This document shows, piece by piece, positions 1 through 8,788 of a stretch of 64,000 nt of DNA. The DNA lies in the NCBI GenBank assembly GCA_031291175.1, contig JARLJO010000060.1, positions 220,553 to 284,552 of the forward strand. The letters run 5' to 3'. The DNA comes from Gammaproteobacteria bacterium (lineage in GTDB: Bacteria > Pseudomonadota > Gammaproteobacteria > DSM-16500). A model generated the notes under the pieces. It worked only from the letters and a program-made list of their open reading frames with translations, made no database searches and was not told the DNA's origin. The position numbers and the translations under genes are program-made. Numbering within the stretch: the stretch's first letter is position 1; every line of letters begins with the position of its first letter.

Positions 1-291
1 GCCTTATTTAAAAATAATTATGAAACAACTTTTCACATGCCACCAGTTGATAACATTACTTACACAGTATTTTCTACAGTTAACTCAGTCTTATATGCAG
101 TTGCCAATTGTTATGGGAATAAAGATAACGATATACAAGAGAGAATATTAAGCTGTTATCGTCAACAGCTTAAAAATAATGCCCATGCTTTTCGACCCGA
201 GCTGTTTACCGTAGAAAAAGTTGGCGCCTCCAGTAATACATTAATAGGCACTGTTCCTTCAAATAAAAAATATTACTGTCATAGAACATGA
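1..291 (+). CDS. C-terminal part of a gene that starts before the window
   Basis: The reading frame is open from base 1, so only the last 96 codons of a longer gene are visible; the Met at position 37 is probably internal. I recognise no family. The stop codon TGA overlaps the ATG of the histidine kinase downstream (ATGA at 288-291), so the two are probably translationally coupled and act in the same sensory system. In the related minus-strand operon at 9.9-14.1 kb the kinase follows and overlaps a solute-binding protein. A sensory binding protein is therefore a guess from context, but I see no sequence similarity to that gene's C-terminus. Confidence 0.6.
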   Translation, partial: ALFKNNYETTFHMPPVDNITYTVFSTVNSVLYAVANCYGNKDNDIQERILSCYRQQLKNNAHAFRPELFTVEKVGASSNTLIGTVPSNKKYYCHRT

Positions 292-2348
292 AAATAAATA
301 AATCCATAACTCTTGAAAAGCAAATAAGACATCAAGTAACAAATAGAATTATTTGTTGTGGTGTACTACTTTTCTGTATGTTTATTGCGACAACAATATT
401 TGATTTTTATGTAAACATTGAGCGGCTAGCTACTTCTTTGAATATTACTGCTAGTGAATTATCAAACTACATAACAACCCAAGAACTTATAGGGAACCAG
501 CAAGCAGTTACTGCTCGTCTAAATAAAATGAGTCAGGGATCGATAATATTTGAATGGCTTCCTGTAGAATCTACAAAAATAGCAAAACAAAAAACATTTC
601 AAGAAATATTATGGTCACCCTATTTACATTGGAGTTACTTTTATCAAATACCAAAAGTAGGCATTGAAAATTTTGGTTATCTGAAAATTTCCAGCTCGCT
701 CTGGAAAGATTCTGATTTAATTCGCAGTTTTTTAATTAGAGGCAGCATACTCCTACTCTTCTTTATAGGAACACTTTTTTTTCTTTACCCTTTAGCTAGA
801 AGAATTCCTAATGAACTATTTGTTGCGCCGATAGAAAATATACTCCACATGGTAAAGCCTTCACGAGAAATAGAACATTTATCGCCTAAAATACTGTTAG
901 CAACTGAGCTACAAACAATTAGATCAGAAATCATTGATCTCCTAGATAGGACGAAGCTACAATCTCATAAAGAAGCGCTATTACTAATTGCCACCCAAGT
1001 TGCTCATGATATCCGCTCTCCTTTAGCAGCTCTAAATATAATGATTAAAACAACAGATTCCATTCCTGAGAAGCAACGCATTATGATTAGAAATGCAACG
1101 CAAAGAATTAATGATATTGCAAATAATTTGCTATCGCAGCATCGCCAATCTGTAAGTGTGCAAAGTAATGATCAAGAAAAAACTTCTGCAAAAGAACTCG
1201 TTGCTGCACTTCTAGATCAAGTTGTTTCTGAAAAACGCATACAGCTCCAAGACAAACAACTTGTGATTGATTTTCATGGGGAGCAAATTTATGGAATTTT
1301 TGTGGAAGTCTCGGCTGTTGATTTTAAACGTGTGATCTCAAATTTAATTAATAATGCAGTTGAATCTATCACTCAAAACGGGATTATTAATATTTCTCTA
1401 ACAAACTCATCAAAACAAATCTGTATTGAAATTAAAGATAACGGCTGCGGTATGCCTCATGAGCTACAGCAAAGCGTTTTGCAGGGCGGCATCACTATAG
1501 GCAAAACTGAAGGAAACGGCATAGGTCTTTCAAGCTCAAAACGCCTAATTGAAAGTTGGGGTGGAAACATAAAACTCGAATCACAAGTTAACCAAGGAAC
1601 AACCGTCCATATTTTTTTGCCAAAATCTCAACCCGCCGATTGGTTTTTATCAGAGCTTACCTTATTCAACGATGACACCATTATTATTTTAGATGATGAT
1701 CAATCCATTCACGATATATGGGAATCACACATAGAGCAATATAATACCGATTCTTCTAAGATCACAAAACAGCATTATTACCTTGCTGAACCATTGATGG
1801 AAGATATTAAAAATATTCCATCCAATGCAAGATTTCTTCTAGATTTTGAGCTTCGTAATAGTAAGTTGACTGGATTAGATGTCGTTAAATCTTTGGGAAT
1901 TGCCTCACGCACAACCTTAGTAACAAGCCGAGATGAAGAATTAAATTTGCGTTCAGAGTGTGAAAAATTAGGCATAAAAATCTTACCTAAAGTGTATGCC
2001 GCCCAGATACCAATTAAGATTTATCCAAGAAAACCGGATCTAGTTTTCATTGATGACGATCAAAACTTAACTAACGCGTAGAAATATGCGGGTGAACGTC
2101 ACGACAAGCAAGTCATAACTTTCAATATTTTTTCGGAAGCAAAGAAATTTATCTTATGCCTTTCTAACGAAATCCCAATCTACATTGACTCAGAGCTTTC
2201 TAAAGATGAACGTGGCGAAGTATTAGCTAAAGAATTTTACGATTTAGGCTATCGTAACCTTTATCTTGCCACCGGTCATTCAAATGAAAATTTTTCCCAT
2301 TATTATTGGTTGAAAGCAGTTACCACTAAAGAACCGCCTTCATTTTAA
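288..2348 (+). pseudogene. Hybrid sensor histidine kinase interrupted by an in-frame amber stop
   Basis: A membrane histidine kinase. Hydrophobic segments at about residues 21-43 and 146-166 flank a ~100-residue periplasmic sensor. The H-box has its phospho-acceptor at His240 (VAHDIRSPLAAL). An ATPase domain follows with an N-box (NLINNAVES, ~350), DNGCGMP (~384) and GNGIGLSSS (~410). A receiver-like domain begins at about 463 (IIILDDDQS), and a second receiver-like start (LVFIDDDQ) lies just before a TAG at 2079-2081. The same frame stays open to TAA at 2346-2348 for another 88 codons of ordinary protein (e.g. IYIDSELSKDERGE, LYLATGHS). The TAG therefore looks like a point nonsense mutation, readthrough or a sequencing error. 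The kinase core upstream of it is complete. It is a paralogue of the kinase at 9957-11545. Confidence 0.8.
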
Positions 2349-2524
2349 AAAATCGAAAAAAAAGTTACTTCGAATATGGAAGAAAACAACAGATCAATAT
2401 AAAAATATTATCTGATATTGGAATTACTCACCTGATTACTAGCTATCTCATCAATCATAGACAATATCAGCACTTCAAATTATGATCGGCACAGCCATAT
2501 TGTTGGCAACAGAAGACAACACCA

Positions 2525-2950
2525 ATGAAATTACTTAAAATTGATAAGGTAACAGCTGCACGCAATTTGTTTAATGAATCTACTCTTTTATTTTATGAGA
2601 AAAGAAGTGCCATTTCAATTCATCACCTTGCGCATGCTGCACATGAAGTTTTGCGTGCTATTACCGGCGATAACCACATATTTGATTCAGCACATTTAAC
2701 TCCTGAGGGACTAAAGCAATTTAAACGTATATTTAATATTTCAAAAAATTTTGTTAAACACGCGGACAAAGATCCTAATGCAATACTTACTTTTAACCCA
2801 CAAACAAATATATACCTATTGTTTGACTGCGCATGGATTATTATCTTAAATATTGATAAAGCATGTGTTTATAGCCAAACAGTAATCGCGTGGTGTGCTT
2901 TTGTATATCCCGAGTTATTTATTCCAGTTTCATTTGATGCCGCGCTGTAG
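2525..2950 (+). CDS. Conserved hypothetical protein, 141 aa
   Basis: I recognise no named family, though the pattern recalls a widespread group of short proteobacterial proteins of unknown role. It is predicted to be largely helical, with a His-rich stretch (SIHHLAHAAHEVLRA, residues ~30-44) followed by KNFVKHADKDPNA (~78-90) and a hydrophobic helix (LLFDCAWIIILN, ~99-110). There is no signal peptide. It follows the broken kinase gene after a 176-bp gap containing no recognisable element, and converges with the GMC oxidoreductase gene. Nothing in the context fixes its function. Confidence 0.6.
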   Translation: MKLLKIDKVTAARNLFNESTLLFYEKRSAISIHHLAHAAHEVLRAITGDNHIFDSAHLTPEGLKQFKRIFNISKNFVKHADKDPNAILTFNPQTNIYLLFDCAWIIILNIDKACVYSQTVIAWCAFVYPELFIPVSFDAAL

Positions 2951-3050
2951 CGGATTACGCAGCTTAAATATCACCCTCTCTTCCACTTTTACTAGCCATC
3001 AGACACTTGCAGCCCTCAGAACCACATCACCACACCGATCCCAAAATACT

Positions 3051-5084
3051 TCATTGCCCCAGCGTAATATTCGCAATATTATCCGCAATCATATAAGCAG
3101 ATGCCATAGGCGCGCCATCCATACCAACTGGGGCAATAGAATCATCTGCCACAATTAAATTTTGCACGCCATAGACATGTCCAGTGTTATCTACTACACC
3201 ACCTAGATTTAATGGCGCCATTTTGCAATGGCCTTGAAAATGCATGTCGGTACCGATATCGGATGCAATAAAAGCTCTTAAGGCTACATTATCTGTCAGT
3301 ATAGCTGGGTCCGGATAAACCATTTGATATTGTGGATCAATCAATGCTAATTGATCTGTGATATTTTTAATATAGACCTGCACTCCATTGACATAATTAT
3401 CTAGATCAACAGGATTAGTGAGTATACCCAGATCCATAGTGGGCTCAACAAATGGGTTAGTACTATTAATTGCAATAGAACCGCTGCTCTCAGGCTGTAT
3501 CAGATCAAACAAGACAACTGCATATCCTGGTATGGGATTAATAGCAGTAAATCGAAATAAACGCGCATCTGAAGCAGAACCGCCAACAACCGGCAGCCAT
3601 GCTGATTCAAAAAACATACTATTTTGCGCCGCAACAAAGTTGCCGATATAATGCAACAGCTGCTGCCCCACATTCGTTTGAGCAAGTGCTATCAATATTG
3701 TGCTTGGAATGGAAATCAATGGTAAAGATGATGAGTCAGCAGGATTCGTTTGATAAATAAAAAGTAGACGATATTGATCTTTCAAGCCTTGCCCTACATT
3801 CGGATTATTATAAATCACGGGAATATTGAGCGATTGCAGCAATGATGCAGGTCCCACACCAGAACGCATCAGCAATGCACTACTTTTAACACCAGCAGTA
3901 ACAATCACACCCTTGTTGGCATAAATATTTTTTACTACGCCATTTTCATAATAACTCACACCAACTGCTTTATTGCCGCTCCAAATAATCTTGTCAGCTG
4001 TTGCATTAAATACAACACTCAGCTGCCGACCATTTACACCCAAGCCATCATTATCTATCACAGTATTATTTAAAAATGACATAGCACTGCTGGCACGCAG
4101 CGCTCCGCTTGCTCCCGTCTGGGTATATTGCACTCGTGAGTCTATGCAATTTGATACGCTTGGATCATTGTAGTCAACAACCGAAGGAATACCAGGGAGA
4201 GCTGATTGAAGTGCAGGTAAAAAAACAAAGGCCGCCATTCGGGTAAGAGTTGGCACCTGCCACACAGGCAACAAACCATTAGTGCCTCTCGCATCTGGAG
4301 TGATGGTTAATCCTGTATAATTTTCTAGTTCCCTAAATGTATTTAAAATTCTTGTCGTTGACCAATTAGGCCCATCTATACTTTCCCATTGCGAATACAC
4401 TTGATTTGTACCACGAGCATAGCCGGATGCATTAACAGCAGATGCTCCCCCAAATGGCAGGGCATAAGTCCACAAAAGATTACGATTATCTGCAGCGGGT
4501 TGCGGAGTTGTTAGGCCTGACGCATAAAGCGTTGCACCGGTTACTCCATATAAAACAGAAATAACTGAATTTTGAGCTTGGGTAATCAGAGAATTTGAAT
4601 TGAGATTGGGCCCATTATGTAAAACAGTCACGCTAGTTTTATTATTATCACTTAACTTTCTTGCTAACACGGAACCTGCAGTGCCCGCGCCTATGATTAC
4701 ATAATCAGGATTATTTGACGGGATGTTATCAGGATTATTTAATGTGATGTTATAGGGAACAGTATCGCTGACGGTAAATATACAAAAGTTATTTACAATG
4801 GATTTACAGCGAACTCCACTGTTATGTATTGACCCGCCAGAGTTGATTCTGATGCCAGCGTTAGCATAAGTATGATTTGGAATGGTAGTAGTAATACGTA
4901 ATTGTTGAGCTGAGACATTATAGTTTTGACAAGTAATCTGACCTATTCCATTTAGGCATAATGTAATATTTGCATTGCCTGGGAGGCCTGAAGCATTAAT
5001 ATTAAAAAAAGTCCCGCTGATAGCGTATGCAGATTGTAGAAACAGTGTTGCTAACAAGCTAAATACTAATAGTGTCGTCCGCAT
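3051..5084 (-). CDS. Secreted GMC-family FAD oxidoreductase with an extra N-terminal domain
   Basis: A glucose-methanol-choline type flavoenzyme that would oxidise an alcohol outside the cytoplasm. Residues 1-21 form a Sec signal peptide ending in QSAYA. Residues ~22-125 are a Thr/Asn-rich beta domain with six cysteines (C43, C52, C62, C103 and others) that is not part of the usual GMC fold. The FAD-binding Rossmann motif GAGTAG is at 132-137. The C-terminal half keeps a DMHFQGHCKM motif close to the GMC active-site His, and a typical FAD-contacting end (LIVADDSIAPVGMDGAPMAS). The usual second catalytic His/Asn is not obvious. At 677 residues it is longer than most family members because of the N-terminal domain. 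It is monocistronic. Confidence 0.85.
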   Translation of the reverse strand: MRTTLLVFSLLATLFLQSAYAISGTFFNINASGLPGNANITLCLNGIGQITCQNYNVSAQQLRITTTIPNHTYANAGIRINSGGSIHNSGVRCKSIVNNFCIFTVSDTVPYNITLNNPDNIPSNNPDYVIIGAGTAGSVLARKLSDNNKTSVTVLHNGPNLNSNSLITQAQNSVISVLYGVTGATLYASGLTTPQPAADNRNLLWTYALPFGGASAVNASGYARGTNQVYSQWESIDGPNWSTTRILNTFRELENYTGLTITPDARGTNGLLPVWQVPTLTRMAAFVFLPALQSALPGIPSVVDYNDPSVSNCIDSRVQYTQTGASGALRASSAMSFLNNTVIDNDGLGVNGRQLSVVFNATADKIIWSGNKAVGVSYYENGVVKNIYANKGVIVTAGVKSSALLMRSGVGPASLLQSLNIPVIYNNPNVGQGLKDQYRLLFIYQTNPADSSSLPLISIPSTILIALAQTNVGQQLLHYIGNFVAAQNSMFFESAWLPVVGGSASDARLFRFTAINPIPGYAVVLFDLIQPESSGSIAINSTNPFVEPTMDLGILTNPVDLDNYVNGVQVYIKNITDQLALIDPQYQMVYPDPAILTDNVALRAFIASDIGTDMHFQGHCKMAPLNLGGVVDNTGHVYGVQNLIVADDSIAPVGMDGAPMASAYMIADNIANITLGQ

Positions 5085-5198
5085 TGACTTTGAGCTCCAA
5101 AAAAATCACTTGTTAGAAAAATAAGTGGAGATAATTGTATCTTTAAAAGATCATTACCACTATCAATTTTAAAATAGCGTGACGGGGTCAAGCCAGGA

Positions 5199-5230
5199 CA
5201 AAGGACAAAGTAAATATATTTTGTCCTTTG
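5199..5230. terminator. Hairpin in the 5085-5474 gap
   Basis: An 11-bp perfect inverted repeat (CAAAGGACAAA at 5199-5209 and TTTGTCCTTTG at 5220-5230) around a 10-nt AT-rich loop. It lies upstream of the GMC gene and could be a terminator or a REP-like hairpin. The rest of the 390-bp gap holds a second hairpin at 5349-5380 and no gene I can support. Confidence 0.45.
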
Positions 5231-5348
5231 GGTGAGTAGGCCGACAGAACCTCCCCCTCGGCCGTTCTTCAAACCATATGTGAACCTCTCGATTCAGAAT
5301 TAACAACTGCTGAATCTTAATGGAAAGAGGAATGTTAAGCTTATTGTA

Positions 5349-5380
5349 AATAGGGCGTTTTTTGTTTACCCTGCCCTATT
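5349..5380. other. 8-bp stem hairpin upstream of the carbonic anhydrase gene
   Basis: AATAGGGC (5349-5356) pairs with GCCCTATT (5373-5380) around a 16-nt T-rich loop. It is followed by short near-repeats of CATCCAAC. It may be a terminator or 5' leader structure; the evidence is only the inverted repeat. Confidence 0.35.
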
Positions 5381-5474
5381 AACATCCAACGACATCCCAA
5401 CATCCAATGTATTTTGAGAGCATTATTTGGAGGCTTGCGCTTGATAAACTATAAAACAAAACTATTTTTAAAAT

Positions 5475-6251
5475 ATGGGAACTTCTAACATGCTAAGAAT
5501 CTGTGCAACTCGCTCGCTAGCCATTCTTATAAGTGCGATTGCACTTACCACTTCAGTTAAAGCAGAAGTAAAACATTATATTGCACCCTATACCTCCACA
5601 AAAAAATCTCTGGAAGCGACGACACCAGAAATGGTGTTGCAGAATTTGATGGCCGGTAATATGCGCTTCATAAATAAAAAAGTCATTCCACGCAACCTGT
5701 CTAATCAGGCAATTGTGACAAGCCTGAAGGGGCAATTCCCCTCTGCATTGGTTTTAAGCTGTATGGATTCACGCGGCACACCTGAAATAATACTTGATCA
5801 AGGTATCGGTGATATCTTTACTGTACGTCTTGCTGGTAACGTGATTGACAGTGATCAGCTGGCGGGCATCGAATATGCCACCAAAATAGTGGGTAGCAAG
5901 TTGATTGTCATTATGGGTCACACACAATGTGGCGCTGTATCAGGTGCCTGTCAAAACGTGAAGCTTGGTAACCTGACGCAACTGCTCGATAAAATTCAGC
6001 CTGCGGTCAATGATATTCGTAGCAATCAAGGTGGCAAGCTAGACTGTACTAATAGTAAAACCATTGATTTAATCGCAAAGAAAAATGTACTGAATATGAT
6101 ACAGCTCATTACTAAAGGCAGTCCAATTGTTATGGATTTGGTCACGAGCAAACAAGTAATGATTGTTGGCGCAATGCAAAATATAAGTTCAGGAAAAGTT
6201 ATTTTCTTTGATGGCACGGGCAAAGAAATCATAACTCAACATCAAAAATAA
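5475..6251 (+). CDS. Periplasmic beta-class carbonic anhydrase
   Basis: Catalyses the reversible hydration of CO2 to bicarbonate. The zinc ligands and catalytic pair of the beta class are present: Cys96-x-Asp98-x-Arg100 (SCMDSRGTPE) and His149-x-x-Cys152 (GHTQCGAVSGA). Residues 1-30 form a signal peptide (two possible starts, Met1 and Met6), ending near TTSVKA, so the enzyme is exported; most beta-class enzymes are cytoplasmic. The remaining ~228 residues match normal family length. It stands alone between long gaps. A periplasmic enzyme would serve pH homeostasis or CO2 trapping, for example in an acidic vacuole, but that role is inferred. Confidence 0.9.
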   Translation: MGTSNMLRICATRSLAILISAIALTTSVKAEVKHYIAPYTSTKKSLEATTPEMVLQNLMAGNMRFINKKVIPRNLSNQAIVTSLKGQFPSALVLSCMDSRGTPEIILDQGIGDIFTVRLAGNVIDSDQLAGIEYATKIVGSKLIVIMGHTQCGAVSGACQNVKLGNLTQLLDKIQPAVNDIRSNQGGKLDCTNSKTIDLIAKKNVLNMIQLITKGSPIVMDLVTSKQVMIVGAMQNISSGKVIFFDGTGKEIITQHQK

Positions 6252-6384
6252 ACTTTGTCCATAAATAACATTAACAAAAAGCTTTTAGCAGCATTTATAG
6301 CTGTATTATCTTTTAACATAACTGATTTTGAATACCTTTTGTTGCACTTACTACAGCCCCCTCTTTAATTTGATAAGATTGTAA

Positions 6385-6396
6385 GGGGGGGGGGGG
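6385..6396. repeat. Run of 12 G in a 309-bp intergenic region
   Basis: An uninterrupted G12 tract about 100 bp upstream of a recognisable promoter for the DUF2293-like gene. Such tracts are prone to slippage. The surrounding gap (6252-6560) otherwise holds only the promoter at 6499-6527. Confidence 0.8.
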
Positions 6397-6498
6397 CAAT
6401 CGCAGACTCACTAATGACTGCTGAATCGTAGATAAGCTGCGATACGCAGGGGTTTGAGAACTGACGGGGAATGATGTGCCTGACCCTTTATATGCTTG

Positions 6499-6527
6499 TT
6501 GCTCAATGACAATATCAGTTTTAATAT
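6499..6527 (+). promoter_or_regulatory. Sigma70-type promoter for the DUF2293-like gene
   Basis: TTGCTC (6499-6504), a 17-bp spacer, then TAATAT (6522-6527). The predicted transcript would start about 25 bases before the ATG at 6561. This is a motif match only. Confidence 0.45.
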
Positions 6528-6560
6528 TGCTTATCTGAAATCACTATACCTTTATAAAAA

Positions 6561-7254
6561 ATGAACAATCGAACTAATATTGAAAAACGCGCCATTCAAG
6601 CGGCTGAAGCAGCATTGCATCAACAGCAGTACGTCTGTCCGATCGATATTTTTGTAGGAATGGGGTTGCTACAGCCCATTCAAGTTCAAGAATGGCTTAG
6701 AGGTAAAATTCCTTACTTGGAACAAGTTATTCAGGGAGACATAAGTAAAATTAGTTTTGCTATGGAATGCTTCCGCAAATGGGCTAGAGAAAAAAATTTA
6801 AAACCATTGAAAATTATTTATTTAATTAGAACGAAAGGCCCAAAAAAAGAAGCACAGTTTAGTAAAAGTGGTGATCTATCCATAGAGGAAGCCTATAGCA
6901 TACATTATATTTCCCCCACTCTTTCTGAAAAAAAGCGGCAGCAATTGCAAGAAAAGTTAGAAAAACCACCAGAACTAATTTCTCATATTATTACCAGTGA
7001 CTCTCAATGCTCCACATGCAAAACTACCCTACTTAAAGGAAGCTGATCAACCTTTATGTTTAAATTGCGCCGGATTTTCTAACTTTATTTTTCTTCCAAG
7101 CGGAGATCCCACACTAACTCGCCGCGCTAAAAAATATAGCAGAAAATATCTTGTCGTTGTGAAGTTCAGTTGCGCTCGAAAACGTTATGAACGGCAAGGC
7201 ATTCTTGTTACGGAAGATGCTTTTCAAAAAGCACAAAATGATATTACCAAGTAA
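6561..7254 (+). pseudogene. DUF2293-like protein, frameshifted near its C-terminal domain
   Basis: The first frame (6561-7046) gives 161 residues ending TCKTTLLKGS. The second frame continues EADQPLCLNCAGF and runs to 7254. Joining the frames near 7035-7041 restores a Cys pair (CSTC and CLNC, a zinc-ribbon pattern) followed by GDPTLTRRAKKYS and ARKRYERQGILV. I recognise this as the conserved core of the DUF2293 family, from memory rather than a search. One extra base, or two missing, in AAAGGAAG explains the break. The function of the family is unknown. It sits just upstream of another truncated gene. Confidence 0.7.
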
Positions 7255-7272
7255 ATTAAAAAGGACACCAGG

Positions 7273-7443
7273 GTGAGCGAATATCAATACTATGAATTTC
7301 AAACAATCGATCGCTTATTAACAGATTCTGAATTTGAATCCGTAAACAAACTCTCCAGCCGTGGCAATGTATCACGACGCCAAGCCTCCACTTACCATCA
7401 AAAATATATTGTGCGATTTTTTCTGCAATGCAAGAGGAACTAG
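7273..7443 (+). pseudogene. N-terminal remnant of a conserved hypothetical gene
   Basis: GTG at 7273 is preceded by AAGGAC at a suitable distance and opens a 56-codon frame beginning SEYQYYEFQTIDRLLT. This resembles the start of a conserved proteobacterial protein family that is normally several hundred residues long. After about 35 residues the similarity appears to stop, and the frame ends at TAG 7441-7443, overlapping the start of the nucleosidase-cupin gene. I read it as a deletion junction leaving a gene stub. The family recall is from memory, so confidence is moderate. Confidence 0.45.
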
Positions 7444-8714
7444 ATTTTTTTCAAAAAACTTTTTCAGAAACAAAATCTGAAATTGTAAAAGTACAAGGTT
7501 TTGAATTCCAGATTTATGAATACAATAGCAAAAGAATTCTCATTATTCCCACCGGATTAGGTACAACTTTTGCTGCCAGCGTAGTAACACTGATTCATCA
7601 CCACTTTTCTCCTGAGTATATTTTTCTTTCAGGAACAGCGGGTGCCATTAAGCCAGAACTAAAAGTGCGGGATGTAATTATATGTGAAAGGGCTTTCGAA
7701 GCGGAAATTCAAGGAGCTTTTCAGCCCCTTAAAAATACTCCTTTTGAAAGCTGCCTTACGCATCCCCTTAAAAATCAGTGCTTTCCGCAAGTTTATTCTG
7801 CGGACGAAGAACTGCTCCGAATTGCCAGCAACATCGATCTACCAGATATTACAATCCATAAAGGCACTGTCGTTAGCTCCAATACTTTCCCTGCCCCTCC
7901 CGAATTATTTCAAAAAATAAAGAGTGAAAACCCTTACTCTATTGACATGGAGACATCAGCATTTTATCAGGTTGCTTGGTTACTAAAGGCACGTGTGTTA
8001 GCTATACGAGGCATAAGCAACAAACTCGATCACGATGGAACAGATGACAAAGTGCATGAATCTGATGTTAAAGGGAGCGCTGATGCTGCTGCAAAATTTC
8101 TCTTAAAAATACTAGATACGCTATTACTTAAATACAATTTTCATTCCTTAGCGGAATCCGAGATAAGACCAGAAGCAATTAGCCAAGCTAAAGAACTTGT
8201 TGAACGCTTTAGTCTGCAACCTCATCCTGAAGGAGGGTATTATGCCCGTATTTTTCAATCAGCCAATCAAGTTAAATCCGTAGATAAAGATCGTTACAAC
8301 GATGAAAGCAGAAGTGCAGGCACATCTATTTACTATCTTTTAAAAAGAAATGATTTTTCTGCTTGGCATAATTTGAAATCTGATGAACTCTGGCATTATT
8401 ATACAGGCTGCCCTGTTAAAATTTATGTTATTGATAAGCAAGGTAATCTGACTACACATCTATTAGGAAATCCTCTTGAGAACTCCCCTAGCTCTTTCCA
8501 GGTTGCTATTACTGCAGGTAATTGGTTTGCGGCTGAACTTATAGATAAAACGTCATACTGCCTAGTTGGCTGCACAGTTAACCCAGGGTTTGAGTTTAAG
8601 GACTTTACCTTAGCTGATAGAGATGTTTTAACTAGAGAATTCCCTCATCACGCGGCTCTTATAACTCAATTTTCTCGTATGCTTGATCATAGCCCGGAAA
8701 AAAGCGGGTCATAG
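7428..8714 (+). CDS. Fusion of a nucleoside phosphorylase/MTA-SAH nucleosidase-like domain with a cupin_5 (DUF985) domain
   Basis: Residues 1 to ~238 match the PNP/UDP phosphorylase superfamily: GLGTTFAASV near the start, FLSGTAGAIKPELKVRDVII, the substrate-site Met-Glu (SIDMETSAFYQ), and a ribose-site region RGISNKLDHDG. Residues ~248-420 are a cupin_5/DUF985 domain (PHPEGGYYARIF, SIYYLLKRNDFSAWH, DELWHYY, PGFEFKDF). The ATG at 7428 has no good ribosome-binding site. The frame stays open upstream (AIFSAMQEEL resembles the normal start of these nucleosidases), so the true N-terminus may have been lost at the junction with the gene stub before it. Substrate is not predictable from sequence; nucleoside or S-adenosyl breakdown is inferred for the first domain. 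Confidence 0.8.
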   Translation: MQEELDFFQKTFSETKSEIVKVQGFEFQIYEYNSKRILIIPTGLGTTFAASVVTLIHHHFSPEYIFLSGTAGAIKPELKVRDVIICERAFEAEIQGAFQPLKNTPFESCLTHPLKNQCFPQVYSADEELLRIASNIDLPDITIHKGTVVSSNTFPAPPELFQKIKSENPYSIDMETSAFYQVAWLLKARVLAIRGISNKLDHDGTDDKVHESDVKGSADAAAKFLLKILDTLLLKYNFHSLAESEIRPEAISQAKELVERFSLQPHPEGGYYARIFQSANQVKSVDKDRYNDESRSAGTSIYYLLKRNDFSAWHNLKSDELWHYYTGCPVKIYVIDKQGNLTTHLLGNPLENSPSSFQVAITAGNWFAAELIDKTSYCLVGCTVNPGFEFKDFTLADRDVLTREFPHHAALITQFSRMLDHSPEKSGS

Positions 8715-8788
8715 AACAAACAAAAGCAGCGCGTGAAGGAAATTATACATGCGCTGTTATCATAGACTTTACTGGGTTATTGAGATAA

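Noticed and set aside
2895..3158. 87-residue plus-strand frame bridging the 141-aa gene and the GMC gene
   Set aside because: Overlaps both genes in another frame, Thr/His/Arg-rich, no ribosome-binding site.
5066..5272. 68-residue minus-strand frame upstream of the GMC gene
   Set aside because: It runs through the intergenic hairpin, has no ribosome-binding site and an odd composition; non-coding DNA is the simpler reading.
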